From Prochlorococcus marinus str. MIT 0918 (GTDB lineage Bacteria; Cyanobacteriota; Cyanobacteriia; PCC-6307; Cyanobiaceae), in assembly GCF_027359415.1 (NCBI RefSeq), contig NZ_CP114780.1, positions 1 to 64,000 of the forward strand: a DNA stretch of 64,000 nt. The letters are read 5' to 3'. Below are positions 35,725 through 44,473 of the stretch, piece after piece; the first letter of the stretch is position 1; the number at the start of each line of letters is the position of its first letter. The notes under the pieces were generated by a model. That model made no database searches, was not told the origin of the DNA, and saw only the letters and a list, made by a program, of their open reading frames with translations. The translations under genes were made by a program, and so were the position numbers.

Positions 35725-36126
35725 TTAAGCATTATCTGGCTTAATACAATTCTGACAAAGACCAAAGAACTCAAGAGTATGAAACAGGAGTTCAAAATCT
35801 TTAGATTTTTTATTGGGTAAATTGATTGGCTTTACTGGGCAACTATTCAAACGCGTGGTTTCTCCACAATTAACACAAGTTAAATGATGGATATCTCTTT
35901 CTACAGGGGCATAGAGAACTTCGCCTGTTGGAAGATGTCTAGAACGAACCAATCCTTGCTTTACAAGTACTTGCAAATTTCTGTATACGGTGGTTAAGCC
36001 CATGGCATTATCACTTTTGTACAATTGTCTATGTAAATCTTGACCGCTCAATTCGTCGTCACATTTTTTTAGCTCTTCAAGCAACCGTTGTTGACGTTTG
36101 GTAATTTCAGAGTGGAATTTATTCAT
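35725..36126 (-). CDS. zur: Fur-family zinc regulator (Zur)
   Basis: A 133-residue Fur-family repressor with the winged helix in AMGLTTVYRNLQVLVKQGLV, the regulatory metal site HHLTCVNC and a structural zinc pair CQNC near the C-terminus. Position among znu genes indicates Zur rather than Fur or PerR. The frame has an upstream TTG two codons earlier, and the ATG at 36126 is preferred. It is divergent from znuB (54 bp), so it may also see a shared regulatory region. Confidence 0.9.
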   Translation of the reverse strand: MNKFHSEITKRQQRLLEELKKCDDELSGQDLHRQLYKSDNAMGLTTVYRNLQVLVKQGLVRSRHLPTGEVLYAPVERDIHHLTCVNCGETTRLNSCPVKPINLPNKKSKDFELLFHTLEFFGLCQNCIKPDNA

Positions 36127-36180
36127 TGTCAAGATCTTTAATTTGATCTCTTTTAACGACCATACTGAATCATTTGCTTG

Positions 36181-36966
36181 ATGTCTTTTATAAATACAAA
36201 TTGGTGGATAATTCCCCTTTTGATAACAATCTTCTCTGGGGTGCTTTGCCCCGCTATGGGCACTGTCTTAATTACTCATAAGCGTCTTCTACAAGTCAAT
36301 CTAATTTCTCATTGTGTACTGCCAGGATTGGCTTTGGCACTATCTCTTGGCGTTGATCCTTCTATTGGAGGAGTCATAAGTGGTCTGATAGGAGCTCTTA
36401 TTGCAGAAAGCTTGACCAATAAAAAAAATCAAAATTATGAAGCAGTAATGAATACAATTCTTGCAGGATCACTTGGGCTTGGTGTTCTTCTTATTCCTTT
36501 ACTTGGTATCAGAATTGATTTAGAAGCTGTTTTGTTTGGCGATTTACTTACTTCAAACTTTGGAGATTTATTAAGAAACCTTATTGCAGCTTCGATATTT
36601 AGTTGCCTGATGATTTTTGGTTACGACAAACTTGTTCATGTTGGATTAGACCCTGAAGGCGCCGCTGCTAATGGTATAAATGTGTCTTTTTTGAATTTAG
36701 CTCTTGGTGCTACAACTGCTCTTGTCATAGTTAGTTCAATGGCCGCAGTTGGGGTCATTCTTGTAATTGCTTTATTATCTACTCCAACTTTATTGGGATT
36801 ACAGCAAGCTCCAGCACTATGGATTGCCATGGTTCGTTCTTCAATGATTGGACTTTTAATATCACTTTTAGGCTTTTTGCTAGCGATTGTTTTGAATGTG
36901 TCTCCAGGACCTCTGATAAGCGTTATTTGTGTTTTCTCCTTATTCTTTCTACAAAATAAAAAATAG
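36181..36966 (+). CDS. znuB: zinc ABC transporter permease ZnuB
   Basis: A 261-residue permease of the ABC-3 family with about eight hydrophobic helices. Family motifs are SGVLCPAMGTVLITHKRLL near 18-36, ISHCVLPGLALAL and the C-terminal VILVIALLSTPTLLGLQ. It completes the ZnuABC importer but is split from znuC by zur on the other strand. The TTG one codon earlier could also start it, and ATG is preferred. Confidence 0.92.
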   Translation: MSFINTNWWIIPLLITIFSGVLCPAMGTVLITHKRLLQVNLISHCVLPGLALALSLGVDPSIGGVISGLIGALIAESLTNKKNQNYEAVMNTILAGSLGLGVLLIPLLGIRIDLEAVLFGDLLTSNFGDLLRNLIAASIFSCLMIFGYDKLVHVGLDPEGAAANGINVSFLNLALGATTALVIVSSMAAVGVILVIALLSTPTLLGLQQAPALWIAMVRSSMIGLLISLLGFLLAIVLNVSPGPLISVICVFSLFFLQNKK

Positions 36967-37357
36967 TTTTGAAAGAACTAAAGCTATTAAGGCTTAATGA
37001 TGATAAAAATATTCTTGGGGGTGTTTTTTACGAGTTAGGCTTCTCAGTTGTAAAGTTACCTGTAGATCATTGAGAGGCCTTATTAAGTCCTGTCTTTATC
37101 ATTTAGCTGGATAAAGCTAACCAACGTTATTACCCCATATATTTCATCTTCAGATCTAATTGCTTAGTTGCCATTGCAGGTCGTGCTAGAGCTAGGCCTA
37201 ATTAGTAATTGTTGTTTACCATTCTGGAACAATAGTTATCTTTTCTAGTCGCTGGGTTGATAGATAAGGCAATAGCTTTTTATTTAAAATTGTCGGCCAA
37301 TTATTTTTTAATAATTACTTAAGGCAATAAAACTTTTAAACGGGTAGCACTTATGAA
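36967..37357. other. intergenic stretch, imperfect hairpin only
   Basis: About 390 bases after znuB. An imperfect pairing (AGGCTTCTCA with TGAGAGGCCT, about 37036-37081) could be a terminator or a small RNA. No convincing gene. Confidence 0.4.
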
Positions 37358-37522
37358 ATGATTAATCTCACTTACATTTTAAACAGGTCTAAGGAAGTGG
37401 CAAAAGCGACAAAAGAAAAAAACCAGAAGAAATACTCTTCAGTTGAACTCAAGTATGACACTTCTGAAGCCTTGCGGATCAGTATGAAGTTGGCTGAGGA
37501 AGCAAAGAAGAACTGGCTTTGA
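37358..37522 (+). CDS. small basic hypothetical protein
   Basis: A 54-residue frame from an ATG. A GTG 13 codons later gives a 41-residue Lys-rich helical protein (ATKEKNQKKYSSVELKYDTS, then EALRISMKLAEEAKK) with an AAGG stretch before it. The real start is uncertain. It ends five bases before the zinc-ribbon gene, so they form a pair. Confidence 0.5.
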   Translation: MINLTYILNRSKEVAKATKEKNQKKYSSVELKYDTSEALRISMKLAEEAKKNWL

Positions 37523-37526
37523 ACCA

Positions 37527-37670
37527 ATGGAAAAGGTTCAAAAGATCTATTGTCAACTTTGCAGGAAAGACATCATGAGTACCTTTTGGTCTAAGAAGGG
37601 TATGACTTTGTGCCTTGACTGCAAAAGGAAACTAGATGAGTCGGTGTTGAAAGAACCTATTGCTAGTTAA
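37527..37670 (+). CDS. small zinc-ribbon protein
   Basis: A 47-residue protein starting MEKVQKIYCQLCRKDIMSTF, with two CxxC knuckles (CQLC and CLDC) 19 residues apart, a classic zinc ribbon. It is the second gene of a pair with the basic protein before it. Its place 560 bp after znuB may be a coincidence. Likely binds zinc and nucleic acid or protein. Confidence 0.6.
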   Translation: MEKVQKIYCQLCRKDIMSTFWSKKGMTLCLDCKRKLDESVLKEPIAS

Positions 37671-37932
37671 TTTTGGTCGTGATACTTAAAACCCCTAATC
37701 AATTAATAGTTCTACCAGATTGTCTAAATTAATTCTTCTCAGACAGTTTTTGTATAAAGTTCCCAGATCAAGGCACCCTTATATAGGGCCCTTAATTTTT
37801 GAAATAATTAATTAGATACTTTCTCAGTCCAATTTCCTTCTTCCTCTATTGAGCTTGGGGCAGGGTTAATTCCTTAGTCTCTACATTATTGTTTGACATT
37901 GGAGCTTCTATTATTTTTTAAGGCAGATCCAA

Positions 37933-38054
37933 TTAACATTTATCGATTAGATGATATTTGAACCTCGTTTTATAGAGATGCTTTTTAATCGAATTAGCCT
38001 TTTATAAAGATCAATAGTTTTTTTTCTTCCAGAAGCTTGCTCGGCTTCTTGCAT
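37933..38054 (-). pseudogene. decayed paralog of the 45-residue protein at 25768
   Basis: From an ATG at 38054 the minus strand reads QEAEQASGRKKTIDLYK, matching KEAAQALGRRETIELYKK of the intact gene. Then the frame slips by one base near 38000, after which KANSIKKHLY and more follows in another frame. Upstream, the expected Ser codon is TAA. Both faults show a broken copy. Confidence 0.65.
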
Positions 38055-38160
38055 GATCTTTTAATATGCCGCCGCCTGTAATTTTAAATTGATTTATAGC
38101 TCCTATAAAGATAGAAGATGTTTTTTAGCTCGATGCGTTGACAGCTGCCAAAGCTTTTAT

Positions 38161-38176
38161 TAGTATACTTGTACTA
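38161..38176. promoter_or_regulatory. LexA-box-like palindrome overlapping a -10 region
   Basis: TAGTATACTTGTACTA is close to the cyanobacterial SOS-box pattern RGTACNNNDGTWCB, with one mismatch. A TTGACA lies upstream and TATACT is inside the site, so a bound LexA would block the promoter. The first gene downstream is at 38209 or 38330. Inference only. Confidence 0.35.
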
Positions 38177-38208
38177 CAGAACTAAATGTGTCTCGCTTGA
38201 TCTACAAG

Positions 38209-38355
38209 ATGATAACTCTCGTTTCGTCTATGCCCTTCAAACGTTTTCTCTTACACCCAAGGTTTAAAAGAAAATCGTCATCTCACCAGGCTTGGCTTTC
38301 TTATTCCAAAAGATTTTCCTTAAAGAAAGATGATTCCAGAAGGATGGTTAATTGA
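38209..38355 (+). CDS. possible small basic protein overlapping the next gene
   Basis: A 48-residue very basic frame starting MITLVSSMPFKRFLLHPRFK, which overlaps the start of the DUF1651 gene by 26 bases in another frame. It might be a leader peptide or a chance frame. Weak. Confidence 0.25.
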   Translation: MITLVSSMPFKRFLLHPRFKRKSSSHQAWLSYSKRFSLKKDDSRRMVN

Positions 38356-38575
38356 CCCAAAAAGGAAATGGTTATTGCTGTTTCGTAAAGATCCAGCTAG
38401 CTTGCAGCGTTTACCAAAAGTCTTTATGGACAAATGGGAATCAACGTCATTAGGGTCACCGTCTACGTTCAAGAATCGAAGAAAAGTTGATTTGACCCCA
38501 GCAATAGAAACGTGGAATGAGTTAATTGATAATGGTTGGATTCAAGTTGAATTTAATGATGATTTAGTAGCTTAG
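38330..38575 (+). CDS. DUF1651 family protein
   Basis: An 81-residue protein with the DUF1651 pattern GWLIDPKRKWLLLFRKDP, a central helix and AIETWNELIDNGWIQVEF at the end. The family is restricted to marine picocyanobacteria and has no known role. The start is ATG, with a possible LexA-like site about 150 bp upstream. Confidence 0.78.
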   Translation: MIPEGWLIDPKRKWLLLFRKDPASLQRLPKVFMDKWESTSLGSPSTFKNRRKVDLTPAIETWNELIDNGWIQVEFNDDLVA

Positions 38576-38664
38576 TTATATTAGATATGGCCTTGATTTT
38601 GTCTTCGATTTGATATATACCTCTTCTTTATGGTAGATATAAAGATTCGGAATTAACTACCTAA

Positions 38665-39153
38665 ATGTCTCAACTAACTATCAAAGTATCCCCGAAGGCG
38701 GAGGCCATGATTGCAACTTTGCAGAAAGAGATCTTTAACCGTAGACGCAAGAAAATCACTGCTCAAGGAGTAGTTGAAAGTCTTGTAGAAAGCGGTGCAA
38801 AGTCTCAATCTGACAAGCGCTATGCCTCTTCTTGGAAGAACCTAATCAAGGACATCGAGAAGGCTGCTAAACAAACAGAAGTACATGGCAATAAGCCAGC
38901 CAATATTTCTGCTGAAGAATGGGCAATGCTTCTTGCACATCGTACGCGCAAAGGTTCAACTGCAAAAAAAGCTGCGCCTAAGAAGCGTGTTACTAAAAAG
39001 GCAGTCGCTAACAAAGCAACTCCTAACAAAGCAACTCCTAAGAAGGCAGCAGCAAAGAAAGTTGTAGCTAAGAAAGTTGCAACTGCAACAGCGGCTAAGC
39101 CAAGAAAGGCTAGACGTGCTAAGAGAACATCCGCTTCAGCTAAGCTTGCTTAA
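38665..39153 (+). CDS. histone H1-like Lys/Ala-rich tail protein (copy 2)
   Basis: A 162-residue paralog of the protein at 24378-24857. The first 96 residues are nearly identical (only about ten differences), while the KKA-type tail differs in repeat number and order, ending RRAKRTSASAKLA. Both copies have their own terminator. The tail should bind nucleic acid, with sequence-independent contacts. The gene is on the opposite strand from copy 1, 14 kb away. Confidence 0.8.
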   Translation: MSQLTIKVSPKAEAMIATLQKEIFNRRRKKITAQGVVESLVESGAKSQSDKRYASSWKNLIKDIEKAAKQTEVHGNKPANISAEEWAMLLAHRTRKGSTAKKAAPKKRVTKKAVANKATPNKATPKKAAAKKVVAKKVATATAAKPRKARRAKRTSASAKLA

Positions 39154-39237
39154 GGATTGTTTTTGTAGTAATTAAAGACCTTTTGAGCATTTTCATCGCT
39201 CAGACAGCTAATCCTTGAGGTTGCTGGTATATCCAAT

Positions 39238-39275
39238 AAAACGCAGATGGCAATTATATCCTCTGCGTTTTTTTG
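39238..39275 (+). terminator. Rho-independent terminator
   Basis: AAAACGCAGA pairs with TCTGCGTTTT around a 14-base loop, followed by T7. It lies 85 bp after the stop of the histone-like gene. Confidence 0.75.
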
Positions 39276-39526
39276 TAATCGCTTTGATAGCTCCAGTACT
39301 CTTAGTGATTTACTCATAGTCAGAATGGTTAGCTTTGTTTGTAAGCTCTTTCAAAAACTTTATATATTTTTTATTTTGTACAATTTAGCTTTTTCAAATT
39401 GGTTGCCAAGGGTTAATACAGGGAAAATCTATTAAATGTATTTTTCTTGGGTTGATCATCAAATTTCTATACATAAAGTATTTGATAGTTAATTGTGATT
39501 AAATTTTTAGAAGCCTAATTTGATTC

Positions 39527-39799
39527 ATGCTTTACATTCAACACTGGAAATTTAAGACTGGATATCACGAGAAAGCTGCAAAAAAGTTTCTCTCTACTCA
39601 AGCTCCATACCCTAGGGCAAATATGTTGGGTCGTTATCATGGGCCTGGATCTTTAGAAGGTTGGATATTAGTGGAAACTGACGATCCAACAGCTTTGTAT
39701 GAGCATGTAGCTGATTGGGGTGAATTTATGGAGTGGAAGACAACTCCGGTATTTACAGATGAACAAGCTGGACCTCTTGTAGCAAAAGTCTATGGCTAG
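39527..39799 (+). CDS. DUF3303 family protein
   Basis: A 90-residue protein starting MLYIQHWKFKTGYHEKAAKK, with RANMLGRYHGPGSLEGWILV and a C-terminal EHVADWGEFMEWKTTPVF. It is a second DUF3303 family member beside the one at 17951-18262, with low identity. The family folds like a dimeric ferredoxin-type barrel. Function unknown. Confidence 0.8.
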   Translation: MLYIQHWKFKTGYHEKAAKKFLSTQAPYPRANMLGRYHGPGSLEGWILVETDDPTALYEHVADWGEFMEWKTTPVFTDEQAGPLVAKVYG

Positions 39800-40106
39800 G
39801 GTCTAAGTCTTTGGTTTAAAGATTTCTATTCAATTAAACTGCACAAGATGCGAGCCGTGATTAGAAAAAGTTGAAAGATTTAACTCTGAGCCAAAGGATT
39901 TAAAACATAGGATCTAGAAAAGCCAAGTGGGTATAGGCGATGTTTTAGCAATAACTTCTTCTTTCAAAAAAGAGGTGCAAAGAAAACAATCTTTGCCATT
40001 TTCTCTCTTTAAGGAATTAGTAAATCCATTCGAGTGTGTGGAGTTAAAACTCCTACCTATTGCTCCCAAGATCTTTGCTGATTTAGGTTAATTGCCCCAG
40101 TAAGGG
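39800..40106. other. intergenic stretch, nothing recognised
   Basis: About 310 bases between convergent genes. No gene, RNA or strong hairpin was seen. Confidence 0.45.
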
Positions 40107-40391
40107 CTATTTAATTGAATACTCCTTTATTAAATTAGATAGTTTATTTACTCGAGGTTCATCTAAAGGCCTTGTAGCGTCAAGTACAGCAGCACAACAT
40201 AAAGACCAACTTGCCCCATTTTCTAAGTTCAGACTTTCAGAAATGTTGGAAGGAGCAATAGAGAGAGTAGTTATTTCTCTGATGTGCTGAAAAGTGTCCC
40301 ATAGCTCAGCTTCTAAGAAATCGAGTTCGACTTTTGAAAGAAGCTGTGTTGCTACAAAATCTTTTACTAAGTCTGTTAGTTCAAGAGTCAT
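40107..40391 (-). CDS. conserved hypothetical protein
   Basis: A 94-residue helical, acidic protein starting MTLELTDLVKDFVATQLLSK, with SWSLCCAAVLDATRPLDEPR in the C-terminal half, including a Cys-Cys pair. Family not recognised. It is 36 bp downstream of the secreted protein gene, in the same orientation. Confidence 0.6.
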   Translation of the reverse strand: MTLELTDLVKDFVATQLLSKVELDFLEAELWDTFQHIREITTLSIAPSNISESLNLENGASWSLCCAAVLDATRPLDEPRVNKLSNLIKEYSIK

Positions 40392-40427
40392 ATCTTCATT
40401 ATGGCTCTCATTTGTTATGGATGGTTT

Positions 40428-40844
40428 TTATTGAGAAGGTTTTTGTCTAGTAGGTGGAAGTTGCAATCCGTTAGAGGATTTGCTTGGGACTTTATTTGCT
40501 AATTGAGACAGATAAGTATTAAGTTCTTCTTTTGTACCTCCAAGCTCGTTGCCGCATTCTTCAAAAATATTTTGGGATAGAGATGCTGCTAAATCTTCTT
40601 TTGAAGCAGACATTATTTCTGTCATGAGTGGAGAGAACAATAAGCCTTTTGATAGTTGCGTAGCAGCAGTCTCCCCAGCTTTTTCAGGAGTCATTCCAAC
40701 TCCAATAGATGTGCAAAATTTCTGAGAAAAATTCTTAGATAGGGCTGTAATTTTAGGTGATAAATCTGTTGTGGAGGCAAATGCAGCAAAAGGAGCTAGC
40801 GAAAATGTTATTGCTATAAGACAAGCAATTAGTAAGTGTTTCAT
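40428..40844 (-). CDS. secreted hypothetical protein
   Basis: A 138-residue protein with a clear signal peptide (MKHLLIACLIAITFSLAPFA, cleavage near AFA-S), two cysteines (FCTSIGVGM and EECGNELG) that could form a disulfide, and a Pro/Gln-rich end. The frame extends upstream but the ATG at 40844 starts the signal. A TCTAG dyad (40906-40919) lies about 60-75 bp upstream. Confidence 0.7.
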   Translation of the reverse strand: MKHLLIACLIAITFSLAPFAAFASTTDLSPKITALSKNFSQKFCTSIGVGMTPEKAGETAATQLSKGLLFSPLMTEIMSASKEDLAASLSQNIFEECGNELGGTKEELNTYLSQLANKVPSKSSNGLQLPPTRQKPSQ

Positions 40845-40905
40845 GCACTCATAACGGTTTTGTAACAGGCCTAAAGCCTCAATCATACTAATCAAAAAGA
40901 CATGC

Positions 40906-40919
40906 TCTAGATTGTCTAG
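40906..40919. promoter_or_regulatory. TCTAG-N4-TCTAG motif
   Basis: TCTAGATTGTCTAG: two TCTAG units 9 bp apart, about 62-75 bp upstream of the secreted protein gene and just after the FemAB-like gene. One of a set of such sites in this region. Confidence 0.6.
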
Positions 40920-40965
40920 ATAAAAAACTTACTGGCTAGGTAATCTATTAAGCAAGGGATACTTG

Positions 40966-41958
40966 TTATGAAAGAGTTTTATTTGGGTATTCAATAGAAT
41001 AATACGGAACTAAAGATCCTCCAAAACTAAGTTTAAACCAACCTCTTTTTGGACTATTAACTCCCTCTAAGTCAACTTCTTTTATACCTTGCCTTGCCAA
41101 ATCATAGAAACCATCCCATAAGACGGCAGTCCCTCCAGTAACTAATTTTAATTCAGGATTACTTGCTCCATATAAGTAATGAGCTCTAAGTTTATCTATT
41201 CCAAAAATTGCAATACTACTTGGCTCTCCCAAAGTATTACTCGATAAATACATCTTTGCCTTATTATTAGACATAAGACGATCTATTAGAGTAGCTAAAT
41301 TAGTGTAGAATGAAGGATCTAAAATTACAGACTGTCTAGTTAAGTTAGATCTATAGAAATCAATGAACATTTCAATATCATTATAAATCTTTGTTTTGAT
41401 TTTATCCCGAATGGCATATCTTATCTGTTGCCTTCTGCTATTAGATGAATTCTTATAAGTATTTATAGAATCTAAAGAATTTGTATCTTTCATGTCAGAT
41501 ATATTTACATATGAAGTGTATCTAACATCTATTAAACATCTGTTAGAACTCATCCCATAATTATGCCATTGAAAAGGTCTTATGTCTTTTACACTTGGCG
41601 AAAGCCGAAATTTAAATGAATCATATATATTAGCCAATTCTTTTATTATGAATACAGTTATCTCATGCCTTTCAGATAATTGCTGAGAGCGTGTTTGATT
41701 ATTTGTTGGAGGACCAAAGCAAATTCCACTGTAAATAAGATAATCATTTAATATTGCATTCTTGCTATTTTCATCCTCAACTAGAATAACTACAGCTCTT
41801 AATTCCTTGCCTTTATAGCATGCATAAAGACCTAGTTTCTCTTTAATATTTTCTAAAAATATTTTATTGCTATATATAGATAAATCTGGTGAAGAGTTTA
41901 TATAATCATCCCATTTATCATCTAGTTCGCATGGCAATAAGCTTAGAGTCTTTGCCAC
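40966..41958 (-). CDS. FemAB-like / GNAT-fold acyltransferase
   Basis: A 330-residue protein with two GNAT-like halves as in FemAB/FmhB-type aminoacyl or acyl transferases: SNKIFLENIKEKLGLYACYK with a strand in the first half and DLARQGIKEVDLEGVNSPKRGW in the second. SSNSRRQQIRYAIRD and SSIAIFGIDKLRAHYLYGAS are typical second-half elements. Such proteins in polysaccharide clusters acylate sugars or peptides. The compound modified is unknown. Confidence 0.72.
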   Translation of the reverse strand: MAKTLSLLPCELDDKWDDYINSSPDLSIYSNKIFLENIKEKLGLYACYKGKELRAVVILVEDENSKNAILNDYLIYSGICFGPPTNNQTRSQQLSERHEITVFIIKELANIYDSFKFRLSPSVKDIRPFQWHNYGMSSNRCLIDVRYTSYVNISDMKDTNSLDSINTYKNSSNSRRQQIRYAIRDKIKTKIYNDIEMFIDFYRSNLTRQSVILDPSFYTNLATLIDRLMSNNKAKMYLSSNTLGEPSSIAIFGIDKLRAHYLYGASNPELKLVTGGTAVLWDGFYDLARQGIKEVDLEGVNSPKRGWFKLSFGGSLVPYYSIEYPNKTLS

Positions 41959-41997
41959 GATTCAAACCTGGCTGTGATAAATAGCAACCTTACTAAA

Positions 41998-42045
41998 TCT
42001 AGCCTAGATAATCTAGTTTCTATAGACTCTTTTTAGGCTGTCTAG
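41998..42045. promoter_or_regulatory. cluster of TCTAG-type repeats upstream of the FemAB-like gene
   Basis: TCTAG at 41998, CCTAG at 42003, TCTAG at 42012 (CCTAGATAATCTAG, 9-bp period), and TTTAGGCTGTCTAG at 42032-42045 (9-bp period). They lie 40-90 bp upstream of the gene start at 41958. Confidence 0.55.
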
Positions 42046-42241
42046 GTCACCTGCCTTGTTGAAGTATGATTTCAAGCTAATTTCATTAGATTTCTTCTCA
42101 AAGAAGGAATGCAAATATGTTAGTGGAAACACTATAAGAAAATTTACTTTTTAGCCTTAATCATGGTAAGACTTAAGATATAATTAAAAATATCTTGAAA
42201 TTCGTTCAAGATATAAAGATGATCAATCTAGTAAAGTTATA

Positions 42242-43579
42242 TCAACCCAACTCTTTATCTATACTCATTAACATTTCTTTTCTAGAGAACTTAAAAGGGA
42301 ACATCACTAGCTTTTCTCCATATTTATTTTTAATATTATTTTTGATTACTTTTAGGCTTTTAAAATAACCCTTCAAAGGTATTCTATAGCATTTTGGAAT
42401 AGTAAATGATTTAACCTCATAAAAATCAAGATGCTTAGAATTATTAGTTATTTGATTTGAAATTTCACTAATCTCGTCCTTACACATATTTATTACCTTA
42501 TCAAGACTATTATTGTTTTTGGCATAAACCTCTGAACATAAGACTGTCTTCATAGGATTATTAATAGAATAATTAAGATCTGAAATTCTAGAAGTGATAT
42601 GGTTTAAATCATAATCAAAAATATAATTTAGGTTTCCAATTGCACCTTTATTTGTTTCCATATAAATAAAATGCTGAGGTATATAGTTTGTTTGTTTTTC
42701 TAGTTGATTTGTCCCTAGCAAAATTCTTTCAGCATATCTTTCATCTAACCCTAAATAAATCTTGTCAAAAGGAATATCATTAATACTCGTTTGATTAGAT
42801 TCTATATAATAATAATTATTAGCTTCATTTTTAATTGACTTTACAATAGTTTCTTTAAGTATTTTAACTCCTTCTTTAGTTAGATTACTTTCAATGGTTT
42901 CAAACATGTTACTATAACCATATTTTGGATATAAATTATATACAAGATTCTCAGAATCTGATCTTGGAGCGGCTAAAGTATCATCAAATATATTTAGAGC
43001 TTTTTTCAACTCTTTAGAAGTTTTTCCTTCAAATAAAGCTTGGCGATTAGATACGAATGGGATTATTTCATTAGCTTTATAATTAATATCAGATGTTGTA
43101 ATTCCATAAAATTTATAGCAAATCTTATCCATGTATGATTTTAAAGTATTCCCAGCAGTTCTATAAAGGTATTCCGAAAGAGATAATTCTTCGTTAAAAA
43201 TCTCATTGTTATTTAACAATAAAATAGACCTTTCTAATAGAATTTCAAGACGAGTCTCAAGATTAAGAAAATTCTGCCAATTAGGAAGAGCCATATTCTC
43301 TTGAGAAACCTTCCCCCCAATAAAGTTTGAATAATTGAATGTCAAGTCTATAAGTTCAGCTCCTTTCCCAAAGGATTCAATAAACTCTCGATCGGCGTTT
43401 GTAAAATTATTTAGATATTGTGGTCCTACGTCCAAATTTCGATCAAAAGCCTTTACCCCTTTAAGAAAACCGCCTAGGGACTTGTCAGCACAAAATAGAT
43501 AAACGTTGTTCCCTTTGTTAAGAAGCCTCTTTGCAATCATGCATGAGCGAAAATCACCACCTATTACTGCAACATGCAT
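42242..43579 (-). CDS. FAD-dependent amine-oxidase/UGM-like oxidoreductase
   Basis: A 445-residue protein with an N-terminal FAD-binding fold (HVAVIGGDFRSCMIAKRLL, slightly degenerate from GxGxxG), then NVYLFCADKSLGGF, a middle substrate domain and C-terminal residues suited to a second FAD contact. It resembles protoporphyrinogen oxidase-like or UDP-galactopyranose mutase-like proteins, common in surface-polysaccharide clusters, but the catalytic pattern of UGM is not obvious. The ATG at 43579 puts the fold at the start. It diverges from a methyltransferase gene with a TCTAG site between. Confidence 0.65.
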   Translation of the reverse strand: MHVAVIGGDFRSCMIAKRLLNKGNNVYLFCADKSLGGFLKGVKAFDRNLDVGPQYLNNFTNADREFIESFGKGAELIDLTFNYSNFIGGKVSQENMALPNWQNFLNLETRLEILLERSILLLNNNEIFNEELSLSEYLYRTAGNTLKSYMDKICYKFYGITTSDINYKANEIIPFVSNRQALFEGKTSKELKKALNIFDDTLAAPRSDSENLVYNLYPKYGYSNMFETIESNLTKEGVKILKETIVKSIKNEANNYYYIESNQTSINDIPFDKIYLGLDERYAERILLGTNQLEKQTNYIPQHFIYMETNKGAIGNLNYIFDYDLNHITSRISDLNYSINNPMKTVLCSEVYAKNNNSLDKVINMCKDEISEISNQITNNSKHLDFYEVKSFTIPKCYRIPLKGYFKSLKVIKNNIKNKYGEKLVMFPFKFSRKEMLMSIDKELG

Positions 43580-43619
43580 AAACTTTAAATAAAGCATTCC
43601 TTCCTATAGTATAGATGCA

Positions 43620-43634
43620 TCTAGTTTTATCTAG
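43620..43634. promoter_or_regulatory. TCTAG-N5-TCTAG motif between divergent genes
   Basis: TCTAGTTTTATCTAG: two TCTAG units 10 bp apart, about 41-55 bp upstream of the FAD oxidoreductase and 62-76 bp upstream of the methyltransferase, so it could control both. Confidence 0.5.
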
Positions 43635-43695
43635 ATATTTCTGATCCATCCTAAAATTTTTTAGGAATAGACTGTTTTCTTGCTATCAATCATCA

Positions 43696-44394
43696 ATGGT
43701 TCCTTCAGAAAAAGAACATAAAAGTATCGATCCGATATGGGAAGAGAAGTATAGTTCCAATTTAGATATTAATCGTTATCCATGGGACTCAATTGTTAGT
43801 TGGATATTTAGGAATGTAGATAAAACTAAATTAAAAGAATTAAATATTTTAGAAGTTGGATGTGGCACTGCGAATAATTTATGGTTTGCAGCACGAGAAG
43901 GATTCAACGTATACGGTATAGATGGTAGTGAATCTGCAATTAATTATGCAAAGAAAAGATTTTCAGCAGAAGACTTGCAAGGAGAGTTAATTGTTGGAGA
44001 TATCACAATATTACCGTTTAAAACAAATTTCTTTGACTTAGTTATAGATAGAGCTGCTATTACATGTCTAAGTGAAGATAATGCAAAGAAATGTTTCTCA
44101 GAAATTCACCGTGTAAGTAAATTAAATGGCAAGTTCTTTTTTAACCCATATAGTGACCATAACAGTTCTATGTCATCAGGTATTAGAACAAATAATGATT
44201 TGGTAGATGACATCAAATCCGGAAGTGTTTTTGGAGCTGGAAAGATACGTTTTTACAGTAAAAAAGATATTCTTTCACATTTTGAACAAGGCTGGTTGAT
44301 AGAAAAACTTCATCATTGTGTGGTAACAGATATGAAATCACAATTATCAGATATACAGGCAGAATGGAGGGTATCTTTGAAGAAGATATCATAA
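43696..44394 (+). CDS. SAM-dependent methyltransferase
   Basis: A 232-residue class I methyltransferase. Motif I is ILEVGCGTANNLWFAA (about 50-65), the acidic end of strand 2 is VYGIDGSESAI and motif II/III is DLVIDRAAITCLSED. In a surface-carbohydrate region it may methylate a sugar or lipid. It diverges from the FAD oxidoreductase and converges with the GT-like gene. Confidence 0.85.
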   Translation: MVPSEKEHKSIDPIWEEKYSSNLDINRYPWDSIVSWIFRNVDKTKLKELNILEVGCGTANNLWFAAREGFNVYGIDGSESAINYAKKRFSAEDLQGELIVGDITILPFKTNFFDLVIDRAAITCLSEDNAKKCFSEIHRVSKLNGKFFFNPYSDHNSSMSSGIRTNNDLVDDIKSGSVFGAGKIRFYSKKDILSHFEQGWLIEKLHHCVVTDMKSQLSDIQAEWRVSLKKIS

Positions 44395-44473
44395 ATTATT
44401 AGAATAAACTGGATTTGGATAACTTATTGATCCTAATTATTAATACCTAAGATGTAAAAAATTAAGAAATAGA

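Noticed and set aside
39247-39435. 62-codon frame after the histone-like gene
   Set aside because: It begins inside a terminator hairpin and its composition is not protein-like.
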